Of a DNA stretch of 64,000 bases, positions 26,280 to 35,039 are shown piece by piece (within the stretch, counting starts at the first letter, position 1; each line of letters opens with the position of its first letter). The DNA comes from an uncultured Muribaculaceae bacterium. GTDB lineage: Bacteria; Bacteroidota; Bacteroidia; Bacteroidales; Muribaculaceae. The notes below the pieces were generated by a model that saw nothing but the letters and a program-made list of their open reading frames with translations, was not told the origin of the DNA and did not search any database. The stretch covers positions 27,632 through 91,631 of the forward strand of contig CAJUKF010000004.1 in NCBI GenBank assembly GCA_910587355.1. Reading direction: 5' to 3'. A program made the position numbers and the translations under genes.

Positions 26280-26907
26280 GTTCTGTAAGCAGGCTTAAGA
26301 TGGTGTTTACCGATGTGGATTTCTTACCGTGGGCGGCTATGTATTGCTCGAATATTTGGGGATTCAGTTTGTAGAAAGCGTCCATGTCGAGGCGAATGTT
26401 GTCTTCAAGATAGATAAGAGCTTCTTTGCGGTAACGAAGGAATAGCGACGGGGTATTTGCAATCAAATCGCAGAGAGCTTTCTCAGGCGATGCTATCAGA
26501 AAAGAGTAGCCGTTTTCTTCAATATTACGGATGCCTGTGTTGTAAGCGTCTCTTTTTATCCTGATATAGACAAAGCGTCCGATAGAATTATCATACTCTC
26601 GTGACTCCTTTGTTGTCATTGACTGGGTAATATAGACGGCCTCGGGAATCAGACCGTAATATCGGAGAGCTGTTGACATCGATACATACGACGGAGTAAG
26701 CAGCCGGTTTGCAATAAGCTCAGGCGAAAGTGGTTTTCCTGTAATTTTTTCAGAGCATACATACAGGCCGCGCTTGAGTCGGATAATGTCGCCGTCACGC
26801 TCAAGCAGCCCGAGTTTTTGTCCCGGCTTTCTTATCTTCGGAAATTCCAGAGCCAAAGACGCAGCACTTACCGGAAGATTGCCATATTTAGCCAATATTG
26901 ATTCCAT
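26269..26907 (-). CDS. abiEi: AbiEi-type antitoxin / transcriptional regulator
   Basis: A 212-residue AbiEi antitoxin. The N-terminal winged helix-turn-helix covers residues about 1-60 (ILAKYGNLPVSAASLALEFPKIRKPGQKLGLLERDGDIIRLKRGLY); the C-terminal domain carries the typical SYVSMSTALRYYGLIPE and IASPEKALCDLI blocks. In characterised type IV AbiE systems this protein neutralises the toxin and represses its own promoter by binding inverted repeats. An inverted repeat lies 31 bp upstream here (26938-26956). It is the first gene of the two-gene minus-strand operon. Confidence 0.88.
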   Translation of the reverse strand: MESILAKYGNLPVSAASLALEFPKIRKPGQKLGLLERDGDIIRLKRGLYVCSEKITGKPLSPELIANRLLTPSYVSMSTALRYYGLIPEAVYITQSMTTKESREYDNSIGRFVYIRIKRDAYNTGIRNIEENGYSFLIASPEKALCDLIANTPSLFLRYRKEALIYLEDNIRLDMDAFYKLNPQIFEQYIAAHGKKSTSVNTILSLLTEHGK

Positions 26908-26937
26908 GGTGTAAAGTTAGTAAAATTTTCGGAGCTT

Positions 26938-26956
26938 AATCCTATGTGATAGGATT
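26938..26956. promoter_or_regulatory. Inverted repeat, probable AbiEi operator
   Basis: Perfect 8-bp arms AATCCTAT/ATAGGATT with a 3-bp GTG spacer. A poor -7 match (TAACTTTA on the minus strand, 26912-26919) lies just before abiEi, and the repeat would overlap its -33 position. AbiEi proteins are known to autoregulate through inverted repeats, so an operator role is a reasonable inference. Confidence 0.5.
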
Positions 26957-27034
26957 TTCTTCCTGATTTTTTACTATGTATCTAAGCATTTTTTCTTTCT
27001 TGAACCACGGATGCGGATAATCGTTTTTTTTGTG

Positions 27035-27042
27035 TAAATTTG
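27035..27042 (+). promoter_or_regulatory. Possible -7 element upstream of the flippase-like gene
   Basis: TAAATTTG matches the Bacteroidota -7 consensus and lies 23 bp before the ATG at 27066. There is no recognisable -33 element at the right distance, so this is a partial match. Confidence 0.4.
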
Positions 27043-27065
27043 CAGATTAAAACTAACATCCGCTG

Positions 27066-28094
27066 ATGCCCGACAGAAAAAAGAAATCGCAGTGGCTCGG
27101 AAAGCTGCTGAAGTATGGAATACCCCTCGTAGTTAGCGCCGGTCTGTGCTATCTGCTGTTCACGGGTATCGATTTCCGTCAGATGCTGGATATTGTGCGC
27201 ACTCAGTGCAATTACAGCTGGCTGCTGCTTATGGCGGCTATTGCCATAATCTCGCATGTGTTCAGGGCAATGCGCTGGGGTATACAGCTTAAGGCCCTGC
27301 AGATTAATCCGCCGCTTTATGCGCTGGTTTACAGTATCTTCGGCACATATGCCGTGAATCTGGTTTTTCCACGTCTCGGCGAAATATGGCGCACCGGTTA
27401 TATCGCACAGCGACAGGATGCGCAGTTTACCACTGTATTCGGCTCAATGGTCGCCGACCGTCTGGCCGATACAGTGACTGTGTTCCTCATACTCTGTCTC
27501 ACACTCCTCATTGCTTCGGGGCCAATCCTCGACTATCTTGCTCAGAACGGCGACTATTTCGCCGGACTCGTGGCTTTTCTGCGGTCGCCGTGGGTGTGGG
27601 CTGCTGTCATCCTTTGTCTCATCGCTGCATGGCTGCTCCTGACTGTCAGAACCAAATCCCGCTGGATTAATACATTGCAGAAAGTCGCCAAGGACCTTTG
27701 GGGCGGTTTCGCCGTCATATTCCATATGCCCGGCACAGCCCGCTGGCTTTTGTTCACCGCCGGCATCTGGGGCTGTTACTTCCTGCAGATGTATGTGGCA
27801 TTTTTCGCATTCCCCTTTACGGCTGAACTCACCGCCACGCAGGGCGCGGCTCCCGCGCTTGTGGCCTTTGTGCTTTCGAGTCTTTCAATGGCCGTCCCCT
27901 CCAACGGGGGCATAGGTCCATGGCAGTGGGCGGTAATATTCGCCCTCGGCATCTACGGCATAGGCTCCGTTCAGGCTGCTGCCTTCGCCAATATGGTGCT
28001 GGGATGCAACACGCTGCTGCTTGTCATACTTGGTATCATCACTTTCGCAGGCATAGCACTCGACCGCCGGCGTACGGCACGGGTGAATAAATAA
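27066..28094 (+). CDS. Lysylphosphatidylglycerol synthase TM-domain family protein
   Basis: A 342-residue polytopic membrane protein of the LPG_synthase_TM (UPF0104/AglD-type) family. Eight or so hydrophobic segments span residues 15-330. The family signature is the loop NLVFPRLGEIWRTGYIAQRQ near residue 100 with the conserved Arg-Leu-Gly-Glu, followed by SMVADRLADTVTVF. It lacks the soluble lysyl-transferase domain of MprF, so it may only move or bind a lipid or glycan carrier. The carboxynorspermidine synthase gene starts 28 bp downstream on the same strand, and surface-glycan genes follow. Confidence 0.85.
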   Translation: MPDRKKKSQWLGKLLKYGIPLVVSAGLCYLLFTGIDFRQMLDIVRTQCNYSWLLLMAAIAIISHVFRAMRWGIQLKALQINPPLYALVYSIFGTYAVNLVFPRLGEIWRTGYIAQRQDAQFTTVFGSMVADRLADTVTVFLILCLTLLIASGPILDYLAQNGDYFAGLVAFLRSPWVWAAVILCLIAAWLLLTVRTKSRWINTLQKVAKDLWGGFAVIFHMPGTARWLLFTAGIWGCYFLQMYVAFFAFPFTAELTATQGAAPALVAFVLSSLSMAVPSNGGIGPWQWAVIFALGIYGIGSVQAAAFANMVLGCNTLLLVILGIITFAGIALDRRRTARVNK

Positions 28095-28122
28095 TGAAAT
28101 TCATAAAAACAAATAATCAGAA

Positions 28123-29319
28123 ATGGCAAAAGTAATTATCATCGGCGCAGGAGGTGTGGGCACAGTCGTGGCCCATAAATGCGCTCAGCATCCCGAAGTC
28201 TTCTCCGAGATAGTAATCGCTTCACGCACACGCTCCAAGTGCGATGCCGTGGCTGCGGCCATTGGCAAGCCCAATGTCACCACCGATACTGTCGATGCCG
28301 ACAGTGTGGAGCAGCTCTGCGAGCTCTTCCGCCGTCATAAACCCGCCATGGTCATCAACGTGGCTCTTCCCTATCAGGACCTCACTATCATGGACGCGTG
28401 CCTTGAGTGTGGTGTAAACTACCTCGACACCGCCAATTATGAGCCCCGCGACGTGGCACACTTCGAATATTCCTGGCAGTGGGCCTACCGCGAGCGTTTC
28501 GAGAAAGCCGGTCTCACCGCCATTCTCGGCTGCGGTTTCGACCCCGGAGTGTCGGGCGTATTCACTGCATATGCCGCCAAGCATTATTTCAGCGCCATGG
28601 AGACGCTCGACATCGTCGACTGCAACGCCGGTAACCACGGCAAGGCTTTCGCCACAAACTTCAATCCCGAAATCAACATACGCGAAATCACTCAGAACGG
28701 CCGCTACTACAAGGAAGGCAAATGGGTGGTGACCAAGCCGCTCGAATTCCACCGCACGCTCAGCTATCCCAACATCGGTCCGCGCGAGAGCTATCTTCTC
28801 TATCACGAAGAACTCGAGTCGCTCGTGCTCAACTTCCCCACAATCAAGCAGGCGCGTTTCTGGATGACATTCGGTCAGGAATACCTCACGCATCTCCGCG
28901 TAATTCAGGATATCGGCATGGCCCGTATCGACGAGGTTGAGTACAACGGTCAGAAAATCGTGCCCCTCCAGTTCCTCAAGGCCGTGCTTCCCAATCCGCA
29001 GGACCTCGGCAAGAACTATCACGGCGAGACATCTATCGGCTGCCGCATCTCCGGCAAGGACAAGGAAGGCAAGCCTCTGACCTACTACATCTACAACAAC
29101 TGCTCCCACGAAGAAGCATACAAGGAGACCGGCATGCAGGCTGTGAGCTACACCACGGGCGTGCCGGCCATGTGCGGCGCCATGATGTTCCTCACCGGCA
29201 AATGGAACAAGCCCGGCGTGCACAACGTTGAGGAATTCGACCCCGACCCATTCCTCACCGCAGTGGCCGAGAACGGTCTGCCATGGCATGAAGAGCTCAA
29301 CGGCGACCTCGAACTCTAA
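28123..29319 (+). CDS. Carboxynorspermidine synthase (saccharopine dehydrogenase family)
   Basis: A 398-residue NAD(P)-dependent enzyme of the saccharopine dehydrogenase-like fold. The Rossmann motif VIIIGAGGVGTVVAHKCA opens the protein, INVALPYQDLTIMDACLECGVNYLDTANYEP follows near residue 90, and GCGFDPGVSGVF near residue 140. This combination with the C-terminal GVPAMCGAMM matches carboxynorspermidine/carboxyspermidine dehydrogenase, which condenses putrescine or diaminopropane with aspartate semialdehyde in the alternative polyamine route used by many gut Bacteroidota. The partner decarboxylase gene is not in the window. No signal peptide; cytoplasmic. Confidence 0.88.
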   Translation: MAKVIIIGAGGVGTVVAHKCAQHPEVFSEIVIASRTRSKCDAVAAAIGKPNVTTDTVDADSVEQLCELFRRHKPAMVINVALPYQDLTIMDACLECGVNYLDTANYEPRDVAHFEYSWQWAYRERFEKAGLTAILGCGFDPGVSGVFTAYAAKHYFSAMETLDIVDCNAGNHGKAFATNFNPEINIREITQNGRYYKEGKWVVTKPLEFHRTLSYPNIGPRESYLLYHEELESLVLNFPTIKQARFWMTFGQEYLTHLRVIQDIGMARIDEVEYNGQKIVPLQFLKAVLPNPQDLGKNYHGETSIGCRISGKDKEGKPLTYYIYNNCSHEEAYKETGMQAVSYTTGVPAMCGAMMFLTGKWNKPGVHNVEEFDPDPFLTAVAENGLPWHEELNGDLEL

Positions 29320-29340
29320 AACCATATTCACTTCATCGTC

Positions 29341-30117
29341 ATGTCTTCCTTTGTAAGCGCGACAGTAATAACTCATAACGAGGCCGCCAACATCGAGCGG
29401 TGCCTCAATTCGCTCATCGGTGTGGCCGACGAAATCATTGTTGTCGACTCGCTTTCGACCGATGCCACCGTCGATATATGCCGCCGTTACGGATGCAAAG
29501 TGACCGAACGGGCCTTCACCGGCTACGGCTCTCAGCGTCAGTATGCCGTGGGGCTTGCCAATGGCCGCTTCGTGCTCTCCATTGATGCCGACGAAGCGCT
29601 CTCCGACGAGTTGAGGCGCAATATAATCGCGCTCAAAGAGCGCGGTCTGGAGCACCGCATGTACCGTTTCCGCATAGTGAATTACGTTTGTGGCCGTCCG
29701 ATGCACCGTAGCGGAATGGAGCCGTACTCCGAAATAAGGCTCTTCGACCGCCGCTATGCCAACTGGAATCTGCTCGACGTGGGCGAGCGTCTCACCTATC
29801 CCGGCGGTGTCACGCCGGTGCTCATTCGCGGCGAGATGTACCACTACCGCTGCTCCGATTTCGACGAGCTCGACTACAAGGAGCTGCGCAATGCCGAAAT
29901 CCGCGGACGTGTAATGGCCGCCGCCGGAATATCCGCGGCTGCTCCGATGCGTCTGCTGCGGGCTGTGGCCTCGTTTGTGAAATGTCAGCTGCGCGACGGC
30001 GCGATTTTCGACGGGGAGGCCGGTCGCCGCATTTCCCGGGCCCGTTATCTTGCCACCATGGCGGCTTACCGCACGTCGTACAAGCTTATAAAGGCTCAGC
30101 GCAAAGGAAATATATGA
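29341..30117 (+). CDS. Family 2 glycosyltransferase (LPS core type)
   Basis: A 258-residue GT2 enzyme. The GT-A start VSATVITHNEAANIERCLNSL is followed by EIIVVDSLSTDATVDICRRYGC and the metal-binding LSIDADEAL (DxD-like) near residue 81. The middle FRIVNYVCGRPMHRSGMEP and EIRLFDRR segment resembles the WaaE/KdtX group, which adds glucose to the LPS inner core. The exact sugar is not known. It ends in an ATGA overlap with the next glycosyltransferase, starting a block of four overlapping genes. Confidence 0.88.
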   Translation: MSSFVSATVITHNEAANIERCLNSLIGVADEIIVVDSLSTDATVDICRRYGCKVTERAFTGYGSQRQYAVGLANGRFVLSIDADEALSDELRRNIIALKERGLEHRMYRFRIVNYVCGRPMHRSGMEPYSEIRLFDRRYANWNLLDVGERLTYPGGVTPVLIRGEMYHYRCSDFDELDYKELRNAEIRGRVMAAAGISAAAPMRLLRAVASFVKCQLRDGAIFDGEAGRRISRARYLATMAAYRTSYKLIKAQRKGNI

Positions 30118-31202
30118 ATATAGTTCATCTCGTATCGAACAAGGTGTGGGGCGGAGGAGAGCGCTATGTGCTCGACCTCTGCCTCCGCTGCGCCGAAGCC
30201 GGTCACAGTGTGGCCGTGATTACCCGCGGCTCCCGCGACGTTGACGAGCCTTTTGCGGCTGCCGGATTCACTCCGGGACATCTCCCTCTGCGTGGAGCGC
30301 TCGATTTCTTCAGTCCCATAGTGCTTGCCCGTGTGCTCAACCGTATGTCGGCGCCGATTGTCATCCATGTCCATAACTTCAAGGACGCGTATACTGCTGT
30401 GCGCGCCCGCGACCTTATGGCCCGCAGGGCCGATGCACGCGTGGTGGTGACCCGCCACCTCGTGAAAGCCGCGAAGGACAGCAGCATGGCGCGTCAGCTC
30501 TACCGCTCGGTCGACGAGATGATTTTTGTATCCGAAGCTGCCCGCCAGGCTTTTCTCAGCGGGCATCCGAGTTGTGACGAGACGAAGCTGCACGTGGTGC
30601 ACAACTCCATAATTCCTCCGGGGCGGCTTGACAGGCTTCCTTCGGAAGACGGCAAGGTAAGGCTTCTATACATAGGCCGTATCAGTCCCGAAAAAGGTGT
30701 CGACGTGCTCGTCGACGCAATGGCGAAACTCTCCGATTTACCCGTCCACCTCACTGTGGCCGGTGTGGGGCGCGGCAAGGACGTGCTGCCGCTGATGCGC
30801 GAGTGCCGCAACAGCCGAATCGACGACCGTGTGGAGTGGGTCGGACATATCGGCGATGTCTACGGTGCAATCGCCAAGGCCGACATCGGCATACTCCCCA
30901 CGCGCGTGCCGGAGGCTTTCGGTCTCTCCGCACTCGAGTTCATCAGTCAGGGCGTGCCCGTAGTCGCTTCCGCATCGGGAGGCCCGCTCGAAATTTTCAC
31001 TGACGGCACCGACGGTTTCCTTGTGGAACCCGGCAATGCCGCGGCCCTCGCGCATGCCATACGCCGTCTTGTCACCGACGCGCCTCTCCGCGACAGGATG
31101 GGCCGTGCCGCATGCGAAACATTTGCCGCCCGGTTCGGCTACGAACAGTTTTTCAAGAAAATAACCGATATTTATGAGGGTGCTTTTACGCGTAAACACT
31201 GA
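30114..31202 (+). CDS. Glycosyltransferase family 4 (LPS/surface glycan)
   Basis: A 362-residue GT-B enzyme starting MNIVHLVSNKVWGGGERYVLDLC. The donor-binding half has LLYIGRISPEKGVDVLVDAM near residue 185 and the EAFGLSALEFISQGVPVVAS block near residue 268 with the paired glutamates (EX7E). The frame extends 44 codons further upstream, but that extension is inside the previous gene and unlike the family; the ATG at 30114 overlaps the preceding stop. It overlaps the kinase gene downstream by 29 bp, which implies tight coupling. Confidence 0.88.
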   Translation: MNIVHLVSNKVWGGGERYVLDLCLRCAEAGHSVAVITRGSRDVDEPFAAAGFTPGHLPLRGALDFFSPIVLARVLNRMSAPIVIHVHNFKDAYTAVRARDLMARRADARVVVTRHLVKAAKDSSMARQLYRSVDEMIFVSEAARQAFLSGHPSCDETKLHVVHNSIIPPGRLDRLPSEDGKVRLLYIGRISPEKGVDVLVDAMAKLSDLPVHLTVAGVGRGKDVLPLMRECRNSRIDDRVEWVGHIGDVYGAIAKADIGILPTRVPEAFGLSALEFISQGVPVVASASGGPLEIFTDGTDGFLVEPGNAAALAHAIRRLVTDAPLRDRMGRAACETFAARFGYEQFFKKITDIYEGAFTRKH

Positions 31203-31935
31203 CTTCCCCGGCGCACGGACGCTTGCCGGACAGCTCGCCGCCGACGGCCTGCCTGCCGGTGCGCGCATCATATACAGCAGCCGCAACAAGGTTGCCGTCA
31301 TTGATGATGGTGCCGAAGGACCGCTGTGCGTCAAGGCTTTCGGAGTACCCGGCATTATCAAAGGCATCATCTACGGTCTTTTCCGCAAGCCCAAGGCCCT
31401 GAAGGCTTTTGACAACGCCGAGCAGCTGCGTGCCCTCGGATTCGACACTCCCGAGCCGGTTTGCGCCGTCACCCTCAGCGAGTGCGGATGTCTGCGCCGC
31501 TCTTATTACGTATGCCGCTACCTCGAGAACTGGTGCGAGCTCCGCGGCATCGAAAACCTCGCCGATTTTACCCCTCTTGTCCGGGCGCTGGCCGCATATA
31601 TGAACCGCCTGCACCGTGCCGGCGTTTTTATGAAGGACTTTACCCAGGGAAATATACTTTTCCGCCGCGATGATTCCGGCGCATACCGTTTCATGCTCGT
31701 CGACATAAACCGCATGGAGTTCGGTGTCACCGACACAAAGAAGCTCATGAGCAACTTCGGCGCCGCTCTCGACACGCGCGATGGTATCGTGGCGCTTGCC
31801 CATGCCTATGCGGCACTGCAGCCCGAAAGTGAGAGGGATACTGTCGAAGCCCTTGCTGTGGATACATTCGACCGCCGTCAGGCCGTATTGTGGCGCCGCC
31901 GGCATATCAAGGAATTTTTAAGAGGAAAGAAATGA
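31174..31935 (+). CDS. LPS kinase-like protein (Kdo/WaaP family)
   Basis: A 253-residue protein with the LPS kinase (Kdo kinase/InaA/WaaP) fold, a relative of eukaryotic-type kinases. The ATP lysine is in PLCVKAFGVPG, and the catalytic loop reads FMKDFTQGNILF near residue 150 with Asp and Asn in place, followed by FMLVDINRM as the metal-binding aspartate (DFG position). All key residues are present, so it should phosphorylate a core sugar. Surrounding glycosyltransferases with 29-bp and 4-bp overlaps support a role in LPS core modification. Confidence 0.85.
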   Translation: MRVLLRVNTDFPGARTLAGQLAADGLPAGARIIYSSRNKVAVIDDGAEGPLCVKAFGVPGIIKGIIYGLFRKPKALKAFDNAEQLRALGFDTPEPVCAVTLSECGCLRRSYYVCRYLENWCELRGIENLADFTPLVRALAAYMNRLHRAGVFMKDFTQGNILFRRDDSGAYRFMLVDINRMEFGVTDTKKLMSNFGAALDTRDGIVALAHAYAALQPESERDTVEALAVDTFDRRQAVLWRRRHIKEFLRGKK

Positions 31936-32738
31936 GCGAACGAGTACGCATATCTGCTGTCGTGCAGACATATAATGCCGAGAAACATCTTGAGCGGTGC
32001 CTGCGTGCCCTCGCTCCGTTCGACGAGATTCTTGTCGTGGACATGGAGAGTACCGATGCGACACGTGACATTGCCGCCCGTCATGGTGCCCGTGTGGTTG
32101 TGAAGGAGCGTGGCGAGCACCGCATGGTCGAGGCGTACCGCAATTTTGCCATACATGAGGCCCGCTACGACTGGGTGCTTGTTGTCGACGCGGATGAAAT
32201 AGTGCCGCGTGCCCTTGCCGATTATCTTTATGCCGAAATCGGACGCGACCCTTCGCCACGGGCATTTCTTATTCCTATAAAAAATTATTTCATGGGCCGC
32301 TGGATGAGGGCCAACTATCCCGACTACATACTGCGTTTCTTCAACCGTGTGGATGCCGAGTGGCCCTATGAAATCCATTCACGCCCCTCGCACCGCGGGC
32401 CTAAAGTGCATGTTCCTGCATCCCGTACCGACTTGGCTTTCATTCATCTTGCCAACGAAACCGTATGGCAGACAATCGCAAAGATGAACAATTACACCGA
32501 CCGCGAGAAGTCGCGCCGCAGCCGGAACTATCGTTCCGTAAAACTCGTTTATGACCCGCCATACCGTTTCTTAAAGAGCTACGTGCTCAAAGGCGGTTTC
32601 CGCGACGGCTGGCCCGGTTTTATCCATGCGGTGCATGATGCGGTATATCGCTTTGTCACTCTTGCAAAAATACAGGAAGGACGCGAAGCCGCACGTCCCG
32701 GCAAAGACATCGACCGCGACTTGGCGGCGAATTCCTGA
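31932..32738 (+). CDS. Family 2 glycosyltransferase
   Basis: A 268-residue GT2 enzyme: RISAVVQTYNAEKHLERCLRAL, EILVVDMESTDATRDIAARHGA and WVLVVDADEIVPRALADYL (DxD motif near residue 88). The later NYFMGRWMRANYPDYILRFFNR resembles core glycosyltransferases of Bacteroidota. The start at 31932 is used because the fold begins there and the ATG overlaps the kinase stop (ATGA). It is the last of four overlapping genes that look like one LPS-assembly unit. Confidence 0.87.
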   Translation: MSERVRISAVVQTYNAEKHLERCLRALAPFDEILVVDMESTDATRDIAARHGARVVVKERGEHRMVEAYRNFAIHEARYDWVLVVDADEIVPRALADYLYAEIGRDPSPRAFLIPIKNYFMGRWMRANYPDYILRFFNRVDAEWPYEIHSRPSHRGPKVHVPASRTDLAFIHLANETVWQTIAKMNNYTDREKSRRSRNYRSVKLVYDPPYRFLKSYVLKGGFRDGWPGFIHAVHDAVYRFVTLAKIQEGREAARPGKDIDRDLAANS

Positions 32739-32760
32739 AAACCTGATACTCCTCAGAAAA

Positions 32761-34425
32761 ATGAATATAAGAATATACTGCATCAATACCGGCGAATACA
32801 TAGAAGTGCCGGGCGGTTCCACATTATCGCAGATAGCCTCACAGATTGAGCCGCGGCTCGGATTCAGGCCGATATGTGCGCGTGTCAACAACAAGACCGA
32901 GTGGATGGGCTTTGCCGTCTACATGCCCAAGACAATCGAGTTTCAGGACCGCACCGTCGGTTCAGGGCCCCGTGTGTACACCCGTTCGTTGTGTATGCTC
33001 CTTTACTCGGCCCTCCACGATGTCCTTCCGGGCACGCGTCTGCGCATAGAGCACTCAATCAGTCACGGCTACTATTGCCGTCTGGGCGGATACGACGAAG
33101 TGCCGCAGGAAATTATCGATGGCGTGCTTGCACGAATGCATGAACTGGCGGCTGCCGACGAACCTTTCCTCCGCCACGAGGAACTGACCGAAGACGTCAA
33201 ACAGATGTTCGAGAGCCGCGGCCTTCACTCCAAGAGCGAGCTCCTGCGCACCACACGCGAGCTCTACACCACGTATTACTCTTTAGGTGATGTCTGCGAC
33301 AGTTATTACGGTGCGCTTGCGCCTTCTACGGGTCATGTCGGCGTATTCGACCTCATCAGGTACAAGCAGGGCTTTCTTCTTATGCCCTTCGACCCTTCGG
33401 ACCCTGTACGTCCGGCGCAGTATATCCCTCAGGAAAAAATGTATCAGGCTTTCACCGACTATGTCAATTTCAACCGCATTATAGGCGTATACGATGTCGG
33501 TGGCCTCAACACCTGCGTGATGAACCGCAAGACCGCCGACCTCATCAACGTGGCCGAGGCACTCCACGAGAAAGCGCTCGCTCATATAAGTGATGAAATT
33601 ACGCGCCGCTACCGTGAGGGCGGAGCCCGCATCGTACTGATTTCCGGTCCTTCGTCATCGGGCAAGACAACCACTACCAAACGTCTGGCCATACAGCTGA
33701 TGACCAATCTGCTGAAACCACAGATGATATCACTCGACGATTACTTTGTCGACCGGGAACGTACGCCCCGCGATGCCGATGGCGACTACGACTACGAATC
33801 ACTTTATGCTCTCGACCTGAAGCAGTTCAATGCCGACCTCAATGCTATCCTCGCCGGAGAGGAAGTGGAGCTGCCCTCCTACAACTTCGAGAAAGGCTGC
33901 CGTCAGTACAAAGGCAAGCGCGTAAGGCTCGAGGAAGGCTCAATCCTACTCATTGAAGGTATCCACGGTCTCAATCCAGAACTCACGGCATATATTCCCG
34001 AGCAGATGAAGTTCAGGCTCTATGTGTCGGCCCTTACGACCCTGTCGATTGACGACCACAACTGGGTGCCGACGACCGACAACCGCCTGCTGCGCCGCAT
34101 CATACGCGATTTCAAGTATCGCGGAACGACTGCAGAGGAGACAATCCGCCGCTGGCCGAGCGTGCGCCGCGGTGAGGACAAGTGGATATTTCCCTATCAG
34201 GAAAATGCCGATGCAATGTTCAACTCTTCGTTCGTATTCGAATTGGGCGTGATGAAGGATTATGCCGAAAGCATACTCCGCGGTGTCCATGGCGATGTGC
34301 CGGAGTATGCCGAGGCTTACCGTCTGCGTAAATTCCTCAGCTACTTCAAACCCATAAGCTCCACACTGTTGCCGTCGACCTCTTTGCTCAGAGAATTTTT
34401 GGGAGGCAGTTCGTTCAAATACTGA
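32761..34425 (+). CDS. Nucleoside kinase with TGS/ThrRS-like N-terminus
   Basis: A 554-residue protein. The N-terminal 200 residues resemble the TGS plus second additional domain of threonyl-tRNA synthetases (IRIYCINTGEYIEVPGGSTL; IEHSISHGYYCRLGG). Residues about 290-500 form a uridine kinase/phosphoribulokinase-like domain with the P-loop GPSSSGKTTTTKR near residue 295, DDYFVDRERTP and LIEGIHGLNPELT. This fusion is a known family annotated as nucleoside (uridine) kinase; the substrate is not proven by sequence. I prefer the ATG at 32761, 22 bp after the previous gene, over an upstream frame that lies within it. Confidence 0.87.
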   Translation: MNIRIYCINTGEYIEVPGGSTLSQIASQIEPRLGFRPICARVNNKTEWMGFAVYMPKTIEFQDRTVGSGPRVYTRSLCMLLYSALHDVLPGTRLRIEHSISHGYYCRLGGYDEVPQEIIDGVLARMHELAAADEPFLRHEELTEDVKQMFESRGLHSKSELLRTTRELYTTYYSLGDVCDSYYGALAPSTGHVGVFDLIRYKQGFLLMPFDPSDPVRPAQYIPQEKMYQAFTDYVNFNRIIGVYDVGGLNTCVMNRKTADLINVAEALHEKALAHISDEITRRYREGGARIVLISGPSSSGKTTTTKRLAIQLMTNLLKPQMISLDDYFVDRERTPRDADGDYDYESLYALDLKQFNADLNAILAGEEVELPSYNFEKGCRQYKGKRVRLEEGSILLIEGIHGLNPELTAYIPEQMKFRLYVSALTTLSIDDHNWVPTTDNRLLRRIIRDFKYRGTTAEETIRRWPSVRRGEDKWIFPYQENADAMFNSSFVFELGVMKDYAESILRGVHGDVPEYAEAYRLRKFLSYFKPISSTLLPSTSLLREFLGGSSFKY

Positions 34426-34482
34426 CTTTTGGGCTGCCGAAATGGCCGTTTTTTAGTTATTTTACCACATATTTGGCAAAAA

Positions 34483-34514
34483 ATTGCACATTTTGCAGAA
34501 ATTGATTAATTTTG
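34483..34514 (+). promoter_or_regulatory. Promoter of the Lrp/AsnC gene
   Basis: A -33 ATTG (34483-34486), a 20-nt spacer and -7 TAATTTTG (34507-34514). Predicted start about 40 nt before the ATG. Only the first base of the -33 box departs from TTTG. Confidence 0.6.
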
Positions 34515-34559
34515 CACAATAAACATAATCAGACCATTAAGCAATAGCCAATCCCGAAT

Positions 34560-35030
34560 ATGGAAAAAATAGACAATCTCGATAAAAAAATTCTCAAGAT
34601 AGTAATGCATAACGCCCGCATCCCCTCGAAGGATGTGGCTATGGAGTGCGGTGTGTCGCGTGCTGCAATACACCAGCGTCTGCAGCGCCTCATTGACATG
34701 AAGGTAATCACAGGCTCGGGTTATCATGTAAATCCCAAGGTACTCGGCTTCAGCACATGCACATATATCGGAGTCAACCTCGAGCGCGGTGCCATGTACC
34801 GCGACGTAGTACCCGAAATCACTAAAATCCCTGAGATTGTGGAGTGTCACTTCACTACCGGTCCCTATACTATGCTCATTAAGCTTTATGCGCGTGATAA
34901 TGAGCATCTTATGGAACTTCTTAATAAGAGGATACAGATGATTCCCGGTGTAACCGGCACTGAGACTCTGATTTCGCTCGACAAATCAATCGACCGCGAG
35001 ATTCCTATCAACCTTGACGATAACGAATAA
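34560..35030 (+). CDS. Lrp/AsnC family transcriptional regulator
   Basis: A 156-residue regulator. The N-terminal helix-turn-helix is LDKKILKIVMHNARIPSKDVAMECGVSRAAIHQRLQRLIDMKVI (residues about 6-50), and the rest is the RAM/ligand-binding domain with VECHFTTGPYTMLIKLYARD. Such proteins form octamers and respond to amino acids or related ligands. It has its own promoter. The pseudokinase gene starts 10 bp downstream, so the two are probably cotranscribed. Confidence 0.92.
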   Translation: MEKIDNLDKKILKIVMHNARIPSKDVAMECGVSRAAIHQRLQRLIDMKVITGSGYHVNPKVLGFSTCTYIGVNLERGAMYRDVVPEITKIPEIVECHFTTGPYTMLIKLYARDNEHLMELLNKRIQMIPGVTGTETLISLDKSIDREIPINLDDNE

Positions 35031-35039
35031 AGACATACA

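Noticed and set aside
28222..29844. Long minus-strand open frame of 540 codons
   Set aside because: It is antisense to the well-supported carboxynorspermidine synthase gene and part of the GT2 gene; the translation has no recognisable domain and reflects codon bias of the plus-strand genes.
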